Below, one piece after another: positions 41,021 to 51,808 of a DNA stretch of 64,000 bases. The position numbers were made by a program, and so were the translations under genes. Position 1 is the stretch's first letter. Every line of letters begins with the position of its first letter. The notes below the pieces were generated by a model. That model saw only the letters and a program-made list of their open reading frames with translations, was not told where the DNA came from and ran no database searches. Origin of the DNA: Planotetraspora kaengkrachanensis (lineage in GTDB: Bacteria > Actinomycetota > Actinomycetes > Streptosporangiales > Streptosporangiaceae); the NCBI RefSeq assembly GCF_016862895.1, contig NZ_BONV01000010.1, positions 124,001 through 188,000 of the forward strand, read 5' to 3'.

Positions 41021-43066
41021 TCATGCCTTGACCTGGTCGTCCTTGGGCGCGGGCGTCGAATAGGAACGGCGGGCCGCGCCGGGCGCGAGACCGACCGGCC
41101 GGCTCTTGAGACGGTCGGAGGAGGCAAGCTGCCACGGCACGCTGGTCACCATGACGCCGGGCTTGAACAGCAGCCGGCCCTTGAGCCGCAGCGCGCTCTG
41201 GTTGTGGAGCAGGTGCTCCCACCAGTGGCCGACGACGTACTCCGGGATGTAGACGCTCACCACGTCGCGCGGCGAGCGGCGGCGCAGCGACTTCACGTAT
41301 TCGAGCACCGGCCCGGTGATCTCGCGGTAGGGCGAGTCGAGGATCTTCAAGGGCACGGGGATGCCCCGGCGGTCCCATTCCTCCTGCAGCCTGGCCGCCT
41401 CGTCGGCGTCCACGCTGACCGTTACGGCCTCCAGCGTCGAGGGCCGGGTCGCCTTCGCGTACGCCAGGGCGCGCAGCGTCGGCTTGTGGACCTTGGAGAC
41501 GAGCACGACGGCGTGGTTGCGCGCCGGGAGCATCGACTCGTCGGTCTGGCCCTCCTCGGGCGCGGCCAGTTCCTCGGCGACGCGGTCGTAGTGGTGGCGG
41601 ATGCCCTTCATCATCAGGAAGAGGACGGGCATCGCGATGCAGACGATGTACGCGCCGTGGGTGAACTTGGTGAGCAGGACGACGACCAGCACGACGCCGG
41701 TCATGACGCCGCCGAAGCCGTTGATGACGCGGGCCCTCAGCATGCGGAACCGGGCCCTGGGGTCGGTCTCGGTCTTCAGGTGACGGGTCCAGTGCCGGAC
41801 CATGCCGAGCTGGCTGAGCGTGAACGAGACGAAGACGCCGACGATGTAGAGGTTGAGCAGCTTACTCACGTCGGCGTTGAAGGCCCAGATCAGCAGGCCC
41901 GCACCGGCGGCCAGCAGGACGATTCCGTTGCTGAAGGCGAGGCGGTCGCCGCGGGTGTGGAGCTGGCGCGGCAGGTACCGGTCCTGGGCGAGGATCGAGC
42001 CCAGCACGGGGAAGCCGTTGAAGGCCGTGTTGGCGGCGAGGAAGAGGATGAGCGCGGTCACCGCCGAGATCACCACGAACAGGGCCGAGCCGTCGCCGAA
42101 GACCGCCGACGCGACCTGCGCGATGATCGGCTGCTGGTAGTAGTCGGCGCCGGCCGGGTGGCCGTCGATCAGGATGTCCCTGGCGACGTTGGCGGGCTCG
42201 GTGACCTTCACCCCGGACTTCAGCCCCAGGAAGATGATCCCGCTGAACATCGTGACGGCGATGCCGCCCATCAGCAGCAGCGTCGTCGCCGCGTTGCGGC
42301 TCTTGGGCTTGCGGAAGGCGGGCACGCCGTTGCTGATCGCCTCGACGCCCGTCAGGGCGGCGCATCCGGACGAGAACGCCCGGAGGACGAGGAAGGCGAG
42401 GGCGAACCCGGCCAGGTCCGCCTGTTCGGACACGATCTCGTAGCCGGCCGTCGGCGCCCGCAACTCGTCCCCCAGGACGAGCAGCCGGAACATGCCCCAC
42501 AGGACCATGCCGATGACCGCGATCATGAAGGCGTACGTGGGGACCGCGAACGCGACCCCGGACTCGCGCAGGCCCCGCAGGTTGATGACGGTCAGGAGGA
42601 CCACGATCCCGATCGCCACGAGTGGCCGGTGCTCGGCCACGAAGGGAATCGTGGCCCCCACGTAGTCGGCGCCGTTGGCCACGGAGACGGCGACCGTGAG
42701 CACGTAGTCGACGAGCAGGGCACTCGCCACCGTCAGCCCGGCGTTCGCCCCGAGGTTCGTCGTCGCCACCTCGTAGTCGCCGCCGCCGCTGGGATAGGCG
42801 TGCACGTTCTGCCGGTAGGACGCGACCACGACCAGCATGACGATGACGACGGCGGCCGCCACCCACGGGCTGTAGCTGTAGAAGGTGGCGCCGGCCAGTG
42901 ACAGGATGACCAGGATCTCCTGCGGCGCGTAGGCCACGGAGGACAGCGCGTCACTCGCGAAGACCGGCAGGGCCACGCGTTTGGGCAGCAGCTGATCGTG
43001 GAGCTGCGTGCTTCGAAGAGCGCGCCCCACGAGGAGCCGTTTGACAAGATCCGTCACCTTTGACAC
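41021..43066 (-). CDS. APC-family permease, KimA-like potassium transporter candidate
   Basis: 681 residues: about 12 transmembrane helices to residue 470, then a C-terminal cytosolic domain resembling UspA. The start motif VFASDALSSVAYAPQEILVI matches KimA/YdaO-type K+:H+ symporters. Start GTG 43066 gives VSKVTDLVKRLLVGRALRST, the expected N-terminus; longer readings are not conserved. It is divergent from ceoB and ceoC, whose products gate potassium uptake, which supports potassium as substrate. KimA proteins are commonly inhibited by c-di-AMP. An amino-acid substrate is the alternative. Confidence 0.83.
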   Translation of the reverse strand: MSKVTDLVKRLLVGRALRSTQLHDQLLPKRVALPVFASDALSSVAYAPQEILVILSLAGATFYSYSPWVAAAVVIVMLVVVASYRQNVHAYPSGGGDYEVATTNLGANAGLTVASALLVDYVLTVAVSVANGADYVGATIPFVAEHRPLVAIGIVVLLTVINLRGLRESGVAFAVPTYAFMIAVIGMVLWGMFRLLVLGDELRAPTAGYEIVSEQADLAGFALAFLVLRAFSSGCAALTGVEAISNGVPAFRKPKSRNAATTLLLMGGIAVTMFSGIIFLGLKSGVKVTEPANVARDILIDGHPAGADYYQQPIIAQVASAVFGDGSALFVVISAVTALILFLAANTAFNGFPVLGSILAQDRYLPRQLHTRGDRLAFSNGIVLLAAGAGLLIWAFNADVSKLLNLYIVGVFVSFTLSQLGMVRHWTRHLKTETDPRARFRMLRARVINGFGGVMTGVVLVVVLLTKFTHGAYIVCIAMPVLFLMMKGIRHHYDRVAEELAAPEEGQTDESMLPARNHAVVLVSKVHKPTLRALAYAKATRPSTLEAVTVSVDADEAARLQEEWDRRGIPVPLKILDSPYREITGPVLEYVKSLRRRSPRDVVSVYIPEYVVGHWWEHLLHNQSALRLKGRLLFKPGVMVTSVPWQLASSDRLKSRPVGLAPGAARRSYSTPAPKDDQVKA

Positions 43067-43173
43067 GTCTGTTGAGCCTAGTACGCGACAGCCCGCCCGG
43101 CGCACATGGTTGGGACGAGAGCGCGACATACTGTCTGCAACAGGAGTCCGCCACAAACCCACGGCGGGAGAGT

Positions 43174-43842
43174 ATGCATATCGTGATCATGGGATGCGGG
43201 CGGGTCGGATCGACCCTCGCCCACATTCTCGAGGACAACGGCCATTCGGTCGCCATCATCGACCGCGACCCGCAGGCCTTCCGCAGGCTCCGTGCGGGCT
43301 TCCGCGGCCGGCGGGTGACCGGCATGGGCTTCGACCGCGACGTGCTCGGGGAGGCGGGCATCGAGTCGGCCGCCGCCTTCGTCGCCGTCAGCAGCGGCGA
43401 CAACTCCAACATCATCTCCGCGCGGGTGGCGCGGGAGATGTTCGGAGTGGAGAACGTCGTCGCCCGCATCTACGATTCCCGCCGCGCCGAGGTGTACCAG
43501 CGGCTCGGCATCCCGACCGTCGCCACCGTCCGGTGGACGGCCGACCAGATCCTGCGCAGGGTCCTGCCCGAGGGCGCGGAACCTCTCTGGCGCGACCCCA
43601 CGGGCACCGTGATCCTGGCGGAGGTCCCCTTCCACCCCGGATGGATCGGCTCCCGCGCCATGGCCGTCGAGGGCGTCGCGGGTGCCCGCGTGGCCTTCGT
43701 CAACCGCATGGGCGAGGCGCTGGTGCCGAAGGAGGACACCATGATCCAGGAGGGCGACATCCTCCACCTGATGGCGGCCGAGAACGAGATGGAGCGGATC
43801 AACAAGGTGTTGTCCAGCGCGCCGTCGGACGAGGAGCACTGA
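43174..43842 (+). CDS. ceoB: TrkA-type potassium uptake regulator CeoB
   Basis: 222 residues. The N-terminal RCK domain has the NAD-binding IVIMGCGRVGSTLAHILEDN and the Asp-ending second strand VAIIDRDP; SGDNSNIISARVAREMFG and VVARIYDSRRAEVYQRLG complete it. A TrkA-C domain (about 140-215) follows with the family pattern EVPFHPGWIGSRA and EDTMIQEGDILHLM. ATG 43174 with GGGAG 4 bases upstream. Directly coupled to ceoC by TGATG. Peripheral cytoplasmic subunit controlling a potassium channel or transporter. Confidence 0.94.
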   Translation: MHIVIMGCGRVGSTLAHILEDNGHSVAIIDRDPQAFRRLRAGFRGRRVTGMGFDRDVLGEAGIESAAAFVAVSSGDNSNIISARVAREMFGVENVVARIYDSRRAEVYQRLGIPTVATVRWTADQILRRVLPEGAEPLWRDPTGTVILAEVPFHPGWIGSRAMAVEGVAGARVAFVNRMGEALVPKEDTMIQEGDILHLMAAENEMERINKVLSSAPSDEEH

Positions 43843-44501
43843 TGCGCGTCACCATCGCGGGCGCGGGGGCCGTGGGCCGCTCCATCGCGGCCGAGCTGCT
43901 GGAGAACGGCCACGACGTCCTGCTCATCGATATCGACCCCCGAGCCATCAAGATCGACAGCGTCCCGCGGGCCGAGTGGCTCCTCGCCGACGCCTGCGAG
44001 ATCTCCTCGCTCGACGAGGCCGGGCTGAACGGCTGCCAGGTGGTGATCGCGGCCTCCGGCGACGACAAGGTCAACCTCGTCGTCTCGCTGCTCGCCAAGA
44101 CCGAGTACGGCGTGCCGCGCGTGGTCGCGCGCATCAACCACCCGAAGAACGAGTGGCTGTTCAACGAGTCGTGGGGGGTGGACGTCGCCGTCTCGACCCC
44201 GCGTCTGCTGTCGGCGCTGGTCGAGGAGGCCGTCAGCGTCGGAGACCTGGTCCGGCTGATGACCTTCCGCCAGGGCCAGGCGAACCTCGTCGAGCTCACC
44301 CTCGCCGACGACGCGCCGGTGGTCGGGCAGCGGGCGGGTTCGGTGCCGTGGCCGGAGGACGCCGCCCTGGTCGCCATCCTCCGCGAGGGCAGGGTGCTCG
44401 TCCCCTCCGTCGACGATCCGCTGGAGGCGGGCGACGAGCTGCTCTTCGTTGCCAACCAGGAGGTCGAGCACGAGCTCGCCCAGCTGCTGTCCTCGCACTG
44501 A
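43842..44501 (+). CDS. ceoC: TrkA-type potassium uptake regulator CeoC
   Basis: 219 residues, paralogue of CeoB. RCK domain with VTIAGAGAVGRSIAAELLENG and VLLIDIDP, ASGDDKVNLVVSLLAKTEYG and VVARINHPKNEWLFNESWGV; the TrkA-C domain has VELTLADDAPVVGQRAGSVPW. Its ATG shares a base with the ceoB stop. The pair matches M. tuberculosis Rv2691/Rv2692. A strong terminator hairpin lies 19 bases past the stop. Confidence 0.94.
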   Translation: MRVTIAGAGAVGRSIAAELLENGHDVLLIDIDPRAIKIDSVPRAEWLLADACEISSLDEAGLNGCQVVIAASGDDKVNLVVSLLAKTEYGVPRVVARINHPKNEWLFNESWGVDVAVSTPRLLSALVEEAVSVGDLVRLMTFRQGQANLVELTLADDAPVVGQRAGSVPWPEDAALVAILREGRVLVPSVDDPLEAGDELLFVANQEVEHELAQLLSSH

Positions 44502-44520
44502 GCGGATGATCGCTGGACGT

Positions 44521-44543
44521 GGCCGCCGCGTGACGCGGCGGCC
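44521..44543. terminator. Bidirectional terminator between ceoC and the DUF3159 gene
   Basis: GGCCGCCGCGT and ACGCGGCGGCC form a perfect inverted repeat around one base. It sits between the convergent ceoC and DUF3159 stops. Confidence 0.75.
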
Positions 44544-44546
44544 GCG

Positions 44547-45221
44547 TCAGGCCGCCGGCTGAGCCGGGCCGGGCTGTATGGGGGTACGGCCCCTGGCGAG
44601 CAGCCAGAGCATCGCGGCGAGCCCGGCCACCTGCAGGGGCCAGCCGAGCGCGAGCTTGGCGACGCCGAGGGGGGCCACCAGGTCCGCCCAGTAGAGCGGA
44701 AGCTGCACCACGACGCGCAGCAGACAGGGCAACATCAGCAGCCACGTCAGCCGGGTGCACAGGCGCACCAGGCCGGGATCCTTGTGCCAGGCGGTCGGGT
44801 CGCCGGTCACCGATCCGACGAGGAAGCCGACGATCGGCCAGCGCAGGATGATCGACAGGAGCATGCCCGCGGCGTAGATGCCGTTGTAGTAGATGCCCGG
44901 CAGGAAGACGTCCTTGGCCTCACCGGTCCTGGACGCGAAGAATGCGCCGATTCCGATGCCGATGAGGCTGTTGAGCACGAACTGCGGCGTGCTCCGCTGG
45001 ACCAGCCGTACGAGCAGGAGGGCCACCGCGGCGGCGATGCTGACGATCAGCGAGAGCTTCAGCTCTTCCGTCGTGATCCACATCCCGGTGAAGACGACGG
45101 TGGGAACCGCCGCCTCGACGATTCCCCGCTTGCCGCCCAGCGCCTTCGACAGCTGGGCACGGACGGCCGACTCAACGGTTGCGTGCGCCTCCGGCGCGGC
45201 CGTCGTGTCCGCTGTGCTCAT
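44547..45221 (-). CDS. DUF3159 family membrane protein
   Basis: 224 residues with five or six hydrophobic segments. The DUF3159 core is visible: LGGKRGIVEAAVPTVVFTGM, NSLIGIGIGAFFASRTGEAK, FLPGIYYNGIYAAGMLLSII and DPTAWHKDP. In mycobacteria the homologue is Rv2693c, in the same position next to ceoBC. Function unknown. ATG 45221 is chosen with AGGAGAC 6 bases upstream. Last gene of the leftward operon starting with the AI-2E transporter. Confidence 0.92.
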   Translation of the reverse strand: MSTADTTAAPEAHATVESAVRAQLSKALGGKRGIVEAAVPTVVFTGMWITTEELKLSLIVSIAAAVALLLVRLVQRSTPQFVLNSLIGIGIGAFFASRTGEAKDVFLPGIYYNGIYAAGMLLSIILRWPIVGFLVGSVTGDPTAWHKDPGLVRLCTRLTWLLMLPCLLRVVVQLPLYWADLVAPLGVAKLALGWPLQVAGLAAMLWLLARGRTPIQPGPAQPAA

Positions 45222-45237
45222 ACCGTCTCCTGAATGA

Positions 45238-45630
45238 TCAAGGGCCACCCGCGGGGCGCAGCTCGTAACGAGGATTGAACATGACCTTGCGGCCGTCCTG
45301 GAAACTCACCAGGCCCTCGGCCCGTACGACGCGGCCGGGCTCGATCCCGACGATCTTCCGGCGGCCCAGCCAGACCAGGTCGATCACGTCCGACCCGTCG
45401 TACAGCTCGGCCTCCAGAGCGGGCGCACCCCCGCGCGGCCGCAACGTCACGGTACGTAGCGTACCCGCCACACAGAAGCGGCGCCGTTCGCCACACGCGG
45501 CGATGGGAGTGGCCCCCTGCCGTCCCAGATCCTCCTGCAGCTCGGCCGCCTCGAGGTCGGCCTGGCTGGTGGCCAGCCGCTGAAAGAAGCCCCGCAGTCC
45601 GCCACGTTTGGCAGGCTCCGGCGTGCTCAT
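45238..45630 (-). CDS. OB-fold nucleic-acid-binding protein
   Basis: 130 residues. After a charged helical start (GGLRGFFQRLATSQADLEAA) comes an OB-fold: GERRRFCVAGTLRTVTLRPR, APALEAELYDGSDVIDLVWL and RRKIVGIEPGRVVRAEGLVS. Homologous in position to Rv2694c. Probably binds DNA or RNA; exact role unknown. Precedes the DUF3159 gene by 16 bases. Confidence 0.9.
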   Translation of the reverse strand: MSTPEPAKRGGLRGFFQRLATSQADLEAAELQEDLGRQGATPIAACGERRRFCVAGTLRTVTLRPRGGAPALEAELYDGSDVIDLVWLGRRKIVGIEPGRVVRAEGLVSFQDGRKVMFNPRYELRPAGGP

Positions 45631-45777
45631 CGGTCGCTCACCAGCTTCCCAGCTCGCAGTTAAGAGGACCCGTCATCATGCCTTCAAGCGTAGGGGACGC
45701 TCTCATCGCAGACTACTTGAGCACATCCGAAGCCTAAAGGACAAGAATGGAGGATCTCCGCATCACGGACAGGATGG

Positions 45778-46452
45778 TCAGCGGGTCTCGGTGATCTCCG
45801 GGCCGCGCTCGAACGGGAACTTCGGCTGTTGCGCGGCCTGTTCCTCCATCGCCTGCCTGGCCTCAGCCGGCAGCCTGAGCTGGATCGGGTCCTTGGGCGC
45901 CATGGGCTCGTCGCCCCGGACCACCACGATGTCCCTGACGACGTTCTCCAGGGTCTCCGCCACGGCCGGGTCGACGGCCGCGCGCCCGCTGATGACCGCC
46001 CTGAGGAACCAGCGGGGGCCGTCGATCCCGATGTAGCGGACGGGCTGCGGCTCCTGGCCCTGCGTGGGGACCATGGCCGCCAGTTCGACGCCGAACGGGC
46101 CCTCGTGCTCCTGGACCGTGCCCCCCACGTTCACGACTTCACGGGACAACTCAGCGCGGACCTCGTCCCAGATGCCGCTGCGCTTGGGAGCCGCGAACGC
46201 GTGCACCTGGAGGGCGCTCTCGCTCACCAGGACGAGCGCACCGTCGATCTGGTCCCCCGCCAGGCTGAGCTGCACCTCGAAACCCGGGCCGATCGGGAGG
46301 TGGAGACCTCCGAGGTCGACCCGCTCGGCCTCCGGGTAGCCCTCCTGGGCGTCCCACGGGCCCGATGTCCGCGCGGGAGCGGGCCGGTCCTCCGAGACGG
46401 CCGGTGCCGCCTCCACCTCCGCGCCTCGCCTGCGTCGGAACACGTCCTTCAC
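45778..46452 (-). CDS. DUF3710 family protein
   Basis: 224 residues. A basic start and a Pro/Ala linker precede the DUF3710 domain: ERVDLGGLHLPIGPGFEVQL, ALQVHAFAAPKRSGIWDEVR, YIGIDGPRWFLRAVISGRAA and the acidic-to-basic tail. Homologue Rv2696c has the same location. Function unknown. GTG 46452 with AGAGGAG upstream. The next gene, the OB-fold protein, follows after 147 bases with no feature seen. Confidence 0.92.
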   Translation of the reverse strand: MKDVFRRRRGAEVEAAPAVSEDRPAPARTSGPWDAQEGYPEAERVDLGGLHLPIGPGFEVQLSLAGDQIDGALVLVSESALQVHAFAAPKRSGIWDEVRAELSREVVNVGGTVQEHEGPFGVELAAMVPTQGQEPQPVRYIGIDGPRWFLRAVISGRAAVDPAVAETLENVVRDIVVVRGDEPMAPKDPIQLRLPAEARQAMEEQAAQQPKFPFERGPEITETR

Positions 46453-46487
46453 ACTCCTCTGTCTGCAGTGCCGCGATCTGTCGGCTC

Positions 46488-46925
46488 TCAGCTACCGGTG
46501 GATCCGAACCCGTCGGCGCCGCGCGCCGATCCGGGCAGGCGCTCCACCTCATGAAAAGCGGCCTTCTCCACCCGCTGGACGACCAGTTGCGCGATCCGGT
46601 CGCCGCGCTTGAGCCGTACCGCCTCTTTGGCGTCGGTGTTGATCAAGGTCACCTTGATCTCGCCGCGGTACCCCGCGTCGACCGTCCCCGGCGCGTTCAC
46701 GAGCGTGACGCCGTACTTGGCGGCCAGCCCGGAGCGGGGGTGGACGAACGCGGCGTAGCCGTCGGGAAGCGCGATGGCGATCCCGGTCCCCACCACGGCC
46801 CGCTCTCCGGGCAGCAGCTCGACGTCCACGGTCGCGCGGAGGTCGGCGCCTGCGTCGCCCGGGTGGGCGTACGACGGCAACGGAAGCCCGGCGTCCAGGC
46901 GATGGATCAGGACTTCAACGCTCAT
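46488..46925 (-). CDS. dut: dUTP diphosphatase
   Basis: 145 residues, trimeric dUTPase. All five motifs are present in order: [53 protein letters not shown], and [10 protein letters not shown] at the C-terminal arm. Hydrolyses dUTP to dUMP, preventing uracil incorporation into DNA. It lies 11 bases after the AI-2E transporter gene and 35 bases before DUF3710, in one operon. Confidence 0.97.
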   Translation of the reverse strand: MSVEVLIHRLDAGLPLPSYAHPGDAGADLRATVDVELLPGERAVVGTGIAIALPDGYAAFVHPRSGLAAKYGVTLVNAPGTVDAGYRGEIKVTLINTDAKEAVRLKRGDRIAQLVVQRVEKAAFHEVERLPGSARGADGFGSTGS

Positions 46926-46936
46926 GACGCAAGACC

Positions 46937-48166
46937 CTACCCGTTGTGCTGCGGAGACACCGCCCCTCCCGCGCTAGACGACGGTTGATCCTCATCCGTG
47001 GCGGTGGGTTCGGGGATCGACGGTCTCGAGCGTTCCGGGGAGGGCTCCGAAGCCTGCGGGGGGACGTCCGGCGTGGCCTGTGGAGGGTCGTCCGCGGGGG
47101 GCGGGGCCTCGGACCGCCGTCTCAGCTCGGGCAGCGCGCGGTAGATCACCGCGGTCACGGGCACCGCCACGGCCGCTCCGGCGATTCCGCCCAGCACACC
47201 GCCGATGGCGAGGACCAGGATGATCGCGAGAGGGTGGAACGCCAGGGCGCGGCCGACGATGAGCGGCTGGAGGACGTGGTTCTCCAGTTGCTGCTCGACG
47301 ACGAGGACTCCCACGAAGATCAGCGCGTACACCCAGCCCTGCGATCCGAACGTCACGAGGGTCGCGATGGTGCCCGCGAAGAAGATCCCGACGATCGGGA
47401 TGAAGCTGGCCAGGAACACCACCACCGCCAGCGGCGCCCAGAGCGGGACCTGCATGCCGGCGAGGACGACGCCGATGACGATTCCGTGGATCGCCGCGAC
47501 GGCCACGGTGCCGTGGACGTAGTGGGAGATCGTGACCCAGGCGGCGCGACCGGCGCGGTCGACGCGCGGCGAGGTGGAGCCGAACGCTCGCAGGAACCAG
47601 GCCCAGATGCGGTCGCCATCCTTGAGCAGGAAGAACGTCACGAACAACATCAGGACGATGGAGGTGAGCACCTCGACGATCGCGGTGGCACCCGTGAGCA
47701 GCGTGTCGGTGATCTGGCTGCGCTGGTCGTTGATCTGCTGCGTCAGCTGGTCGACCATGTCGGCCAGCTGGGCCTCCTTGAGCTGGAGCGGCCCATGGAG
47801 CAACCAGTCCTGCACGCTGCGGGCGGTGAGCTGGATCTGCTCGACCAGCCGCGGGAACTCCTCGTTGGCCCGCAGGCCGATCATGAAGCCGACCCCGACG
47901 ATGATCGCCAGGCCGAACAGCATGGTGATCCACGTCGCGTAGATGGGCCGCAGGCCGAAGCCGCGCAGCCGCCTGGTCATCGGGAGCAGAAGTGCGGTCA
48001 GGAGGAAGGCGATGGCCACCGGCAGGACGACGAAGCTCAGCCGCCCGATGATCAGCGCGAACACATAGATCATCGCGCCGAGCAGCAGCATGCGCCAGCT
48101 CCATGCGGCCAGCGTGACGAGAACGCGGGGAACGGCCGCGTCTTCACGCTCCTTAGGCGAGATCAC
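46937..48166 (-). CDS. AI-2E family transporter
   Basis: 409 residues with about eight transmembrane helices. The family motifs are present: a long soluble helical region between TM3 and TM4 (residues 95-170, [15 protein letters not shown]), [38 protein letters not shown] and [20 protein letters not shown]. The C-terminal 65 residues are Pro/Ser/Glu-rich and disordered. The family includes quorum-signal exporters and Na+/H+ antiporters; the substrate is unknown. GTG 48166 has no clear ribosome binding site. Confidence 0.9.
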   Translation of the reverse strand: MISPKEREDAAVPRVLVTLAAWSWRMLLLGAMIYVFALIIGRLSFVVLPVAIAFLLTALLLPMTRRLRGFGLRPIYATWITMLFGLAIIVGVGFMIGLRANEEFPRLVEQIQLTARSVQDWLLHGPLQLKEAQLADMVDQLTQQINDQRSQITDTLLTGATAIVEVLTSIVLMLFVTFFLLKDGDRIWAWFLRAFGSTSPRVDRAGRAAWVTISHYVHGTVAVAAIHGIVIGVVLAGMQVPLWAPLAVVVFLASFIPIVGIFFAGTIATLVTFGSQGWVYALIFVGVLVVEQQLENHVLQPLIVGRALAFHPLAIILVLAIGGVLGGIAGAAVAVPVTAVIYRALPELRRRSEAPPPADDPPQATPDVPPQASEPSPERSRPSIPEPTATDEDQPSSSAGGAVSPQHNG

Positions 48167-48240
48167 GCGTCAAGCCTGGCATGTTCTCCGCCCCGGCGCG
48201 CACGTGTTTCCGCTCACGCTCCGCATTTCCGAATGAACAC

Positions 48241-48394
48241 ACCCCCTGGGACACCCCTCTGGGTCGAGACCTGGTTGGGACCGACCCCCTGGGCTGGGAT
48301 CTGGGTTGGGAACACACGGGCCTGGGCTGGGACCGCACCCCCTGGGCCGGGACCTGGGTTGGGAACACACGGGCCTGGGTTGGAAACCTGGGTG
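48241..48394. repeat. G-rich tandem repeat with the same 52-53-bp period
   Basis: CTGGGTTGGGAACACACGGG recurs at 48301 and 48354 (53 bp), and GACCG(C)ACCCCCTGGG at 48279 and 48331 (52 bp). It abuts array 3 directly and keeps the array's period, but the bases differ. GGGTTGGG...GGGCCTGGG runs could form G-quadruplexes on the plus strand. The interval 48167-48240 shows nothing else. Confidence 0.8.
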
Positions 48395-48796
48395 TGATCA
48401 TGCACACCTTCGTGCACTCCCGCCCCGACCACCCCCTCACTTGGGGTGATCATGCACAGATTCGCGAAACACGCCCCGACCTGCTCGTTTCCACTTCGTG
48501 ATCATGCACAGATTCGGTGACGTGCCCGCCGACCTGCGCGAACGGCATCGGTGATCTGGCAACGACAACGACATGCCAGATCACGACAGGTCCCGGACCA
48601 GCCCAGGGAGCATGCCGGCGAATCCGTGCATGATCACGCGCGGCTTCACTCCAGGCCAGGAGCCTGCGCGCGAATGTGTGCATGATCACGCCCGGCGGTG
48701 GGGCAGGTCAGAGCCCACATCCGCGAATGTGTGCATGATCACCCCCAAGAGGGGGGCAGGTCGGCGTGCAGATCTACGAATCCGTGCATGATCACG
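48393..48796. repeat. Mirror-symmetric 52-53-bp repeat array 3
   Basis: Forward units start at 48395, 48447 and 48499 (52-bp steps). The centre begins 53 bp later at 48552. The central hairpin has perfect 11-bp arms GTGATCTGGCA (48551-48561) and TGCCAGATCAC (48574-48584) with a 12-base loop. Inverted units have TGATCA at 48631, 48683, 48736 and 48789 (steps 52, 53, 53); the centre's AGATCA at 48578 is 53 bp before the first of these. CCGACCTGC inner boxes are conserved in most units. Located between a leftward and a rightward gene. Confidence 0.92.
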
Positions 48797-48856
48797 CCGA
48801 ATGGCGTGGCGGGGGTTGGGATGGGTAGACACTATGGTCATCACCGAGGAGGAACC

Positions 48857-49146
48857 ATGGCGGACATTACGCGGGCTGACGCGGACAAGCCCGACATGCA
48901 GTGGCGGATCGTGGGCGGTCTCGTGGGGCTCGCCGTGGGCTTCGCCTCACGCAAGGTGCTCTCGTACGCCTGGGAGAAGTCGACGGGCAAGAAGCCTCCG
49001 GCCAACGTCGACTCCCCCGAGATCAGCCTCGGCGAGGCCATCGCCTATGCCGTCGTGATGGGTCTCGGCATGGAGGTCGCCCGCATCGTGGCGACCCGCG
49101 CCGCCGCCCGGAAATGGCGGTCGTGGAAGGACGCGGCGAAGGACCT

Positions 49147-49150
<4 letters not shown>
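48857..49150 (+). CDS. DUF4235 family membrane protein
   Basis: 97 residues. DUF4235 is a small actinobacterial family with two hydrophobic helices; here [20 protein letters not shown] and [20 protein letters not shown], followed by a basic end. Unknown function. ATG 48857 with GAGGAGG 6 bases upstream. The stop overlaps the convergent otsA stop by 4 bp. Confidence 0.85.
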
Positions 49151-50523
<1,373 letters not shown>

Positions 50524-50734
50524 GAAGCCCCTCCAGGGTCGGCTGTGCCTCACCATATGAAAGGCCGCTGCGATCGCCCATACCCGCAAGAACGTGCACA
50601 ATTCATCAGGGACGGTGTGAGGATGATCTCACGCAGCTCACAGCCGTCGCCCAAGAGGTTTAGACCAATCCGCCACACTTCGCTACCGGGCTTTCCCGGT
50701 CCTGCCGCGGATCAGATGGGGGACGGACCGGAAA

Positions 50735-51487
50735 TCAGGCGGGAGGCAGGGCCCGTTGCCGGCGCAGATCGGCTCGTACGGCTTCCGCGAGCCTCTTGGT
50801 GGCCGCCCTGTTGAGCGCGCCTCCGGCGATCGCGCCGGTGAGGAACGGGCCGAGGGTGGTGAGATGCCTGCCGAGCGTCCGCATGAGGCGGTTGCGCAGG
50901 GCCGTCTTCGCCGCCGCCCCCAGGGCGAAGGTGGCCGAGCCGGGCGTGAGGGGGTTCACTCCACGCTGCTTCGACCAGGCCATGGTGTAGGCGGCCGCCC
51001 GCTGGGAGCCGTTGCCCTGGACGGGCACGCCGTACACCTCGTGCAGTTCGGCGAGGAGCTTGACCTCGATCGCGGCCACGACCAGCGTCTCGGCCACGAG
51101 CTGCGCCGGAGCGGACAGCAGCAGGGGCGGGGCCGCGAACTCGGCGGCGGCGAGGGCTCCCCCCACCGCGCCGATGGCCGTCGTCGCCTTCGCCGCCGTG
51201 CGGACGAGGTCGTCGGCCAGTTGCTCTCCCGTCAGGCCGTAATGGTGTTCCTGCAGGGTCTCGTAGTCGCGGATCGGCAGCCGCTGGGCGATGCTGACGA
51301 ACATGTCGGCCAGCCATCGCCCACGCCCCGAGCCTGACACACGGGCGTTCTTCGCCGACGTCGCGAGCGCCTTACTGAGGCGGCCGAGCAGCCGTCGCCG
51401 CTCGGCCCCGTCCGCCTCGTCAGGGGCCACGAGCTTGCCGACCAGGTCGGCGACCTCTTCGTTCGATCGATCCGTTTCGGGAGTCAA
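50735..51487 (-). CDS. Conserved hypothetical protein, EcsC-like
   Basis: 250 residues, TTG start with GAGGAGGGT 4 to 5 bases upstream. A charged helical N-terminal third (residues 1-75) precedes Ala/Gly-rich hydrophobic stretches (TTAIGAVGGALAAAEFAAPP, FALGAAAKTALRN, LGPFLTGAIAGGALN) like those of EcsC-family proteins, which associate with membranes. The match is by pattern only. It follows the DUF4193 gene by 21 bases and probably shares its transcript. Confidence 0.6.
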   Translation of the reverse strand: MTPETDRSNEEVADLVGKLVAPDEADGAERRRLLGRLSKALATSAKNARVSGSGRGRWLADMFVSIAQRLPIRDYETLQEHHYGLTGEQLADDLVRTAAKATTAIGAVGGALAAAEFAAPPLLLSAPAQLVAETLVVAAIEVKLLAELHEVYGVPVQGNGSQRAAAYTMAWSKQRGVNPLTPGSATFALGAAAKTALRNRLMRTLGRHLTTLGPFLTGAIAGGALNRAATKRLAEAVRADLRRQRALPPA

Positions 51488-51508
51488 CGGACCCTCCTCA
51501 AGAGACTC

Positions 51509-51808
51509 CTAGGCCGCGCACTCTCGGCAGACCTGCTGACCGTTCTTCTCGGAGGCCAGCTGGCTGCGGTGATGCACCAGGAAGCAACGAGAGCACGTGA
51601 ACTCGTCCGCCTGCCGCGGAATCACCCTAAGAGACAGCTCCTCGTTGGAGAGGTCAGCCCCCGGCAGCTCAAGCGACTCGGCGAGATCCGTCTCGTCGAT
51701 GTCGATGCTGCCCGACGACTTGTCGCTGCGCCGCGCCTGAAGCTCCTGAAGGCTGTCCTCATTCAGGTCGTCATCAGTCTTGCGCGGGCTGTCGTAGTCG
51801 GTTGCCAT
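51509..51808 (-). CDS. DUF4193 family zinc-ribbon protein
   Basis: 99 residues. Acidic N-terminal two-thirds, then a zinc ribbon with two CxxC pairs, FTCSRCFLVHH and QQVCRECAA at the very end. DUF4193 is nearly universal in actinobacteria (Rv2699c in M. tuberculosis) and often beside suhB and sigA; it may touch transcription, but the function is not established. ATG 51808 with GGAG 8 bases upstream. Confidence 0.92.
   Translation of the reverse strand: MATDYDSPRKTDDDLNEDSLQELQARRSDKSSGSIDIDETDLAESLELPGADLSNEELSLRVIPRQADEFTCSRCFLVHHRSQLASEKNGQQVCRECAA

Noticed and set aside
48393-48796. Open frames through the repeat arrays (also in the other three arrays)
   Set aside because: The 53-bp period is not a multiple of three, the translated products are VHDH/MITR-type repeat artefacts, and ribosome binding sites and conservation are lacking.
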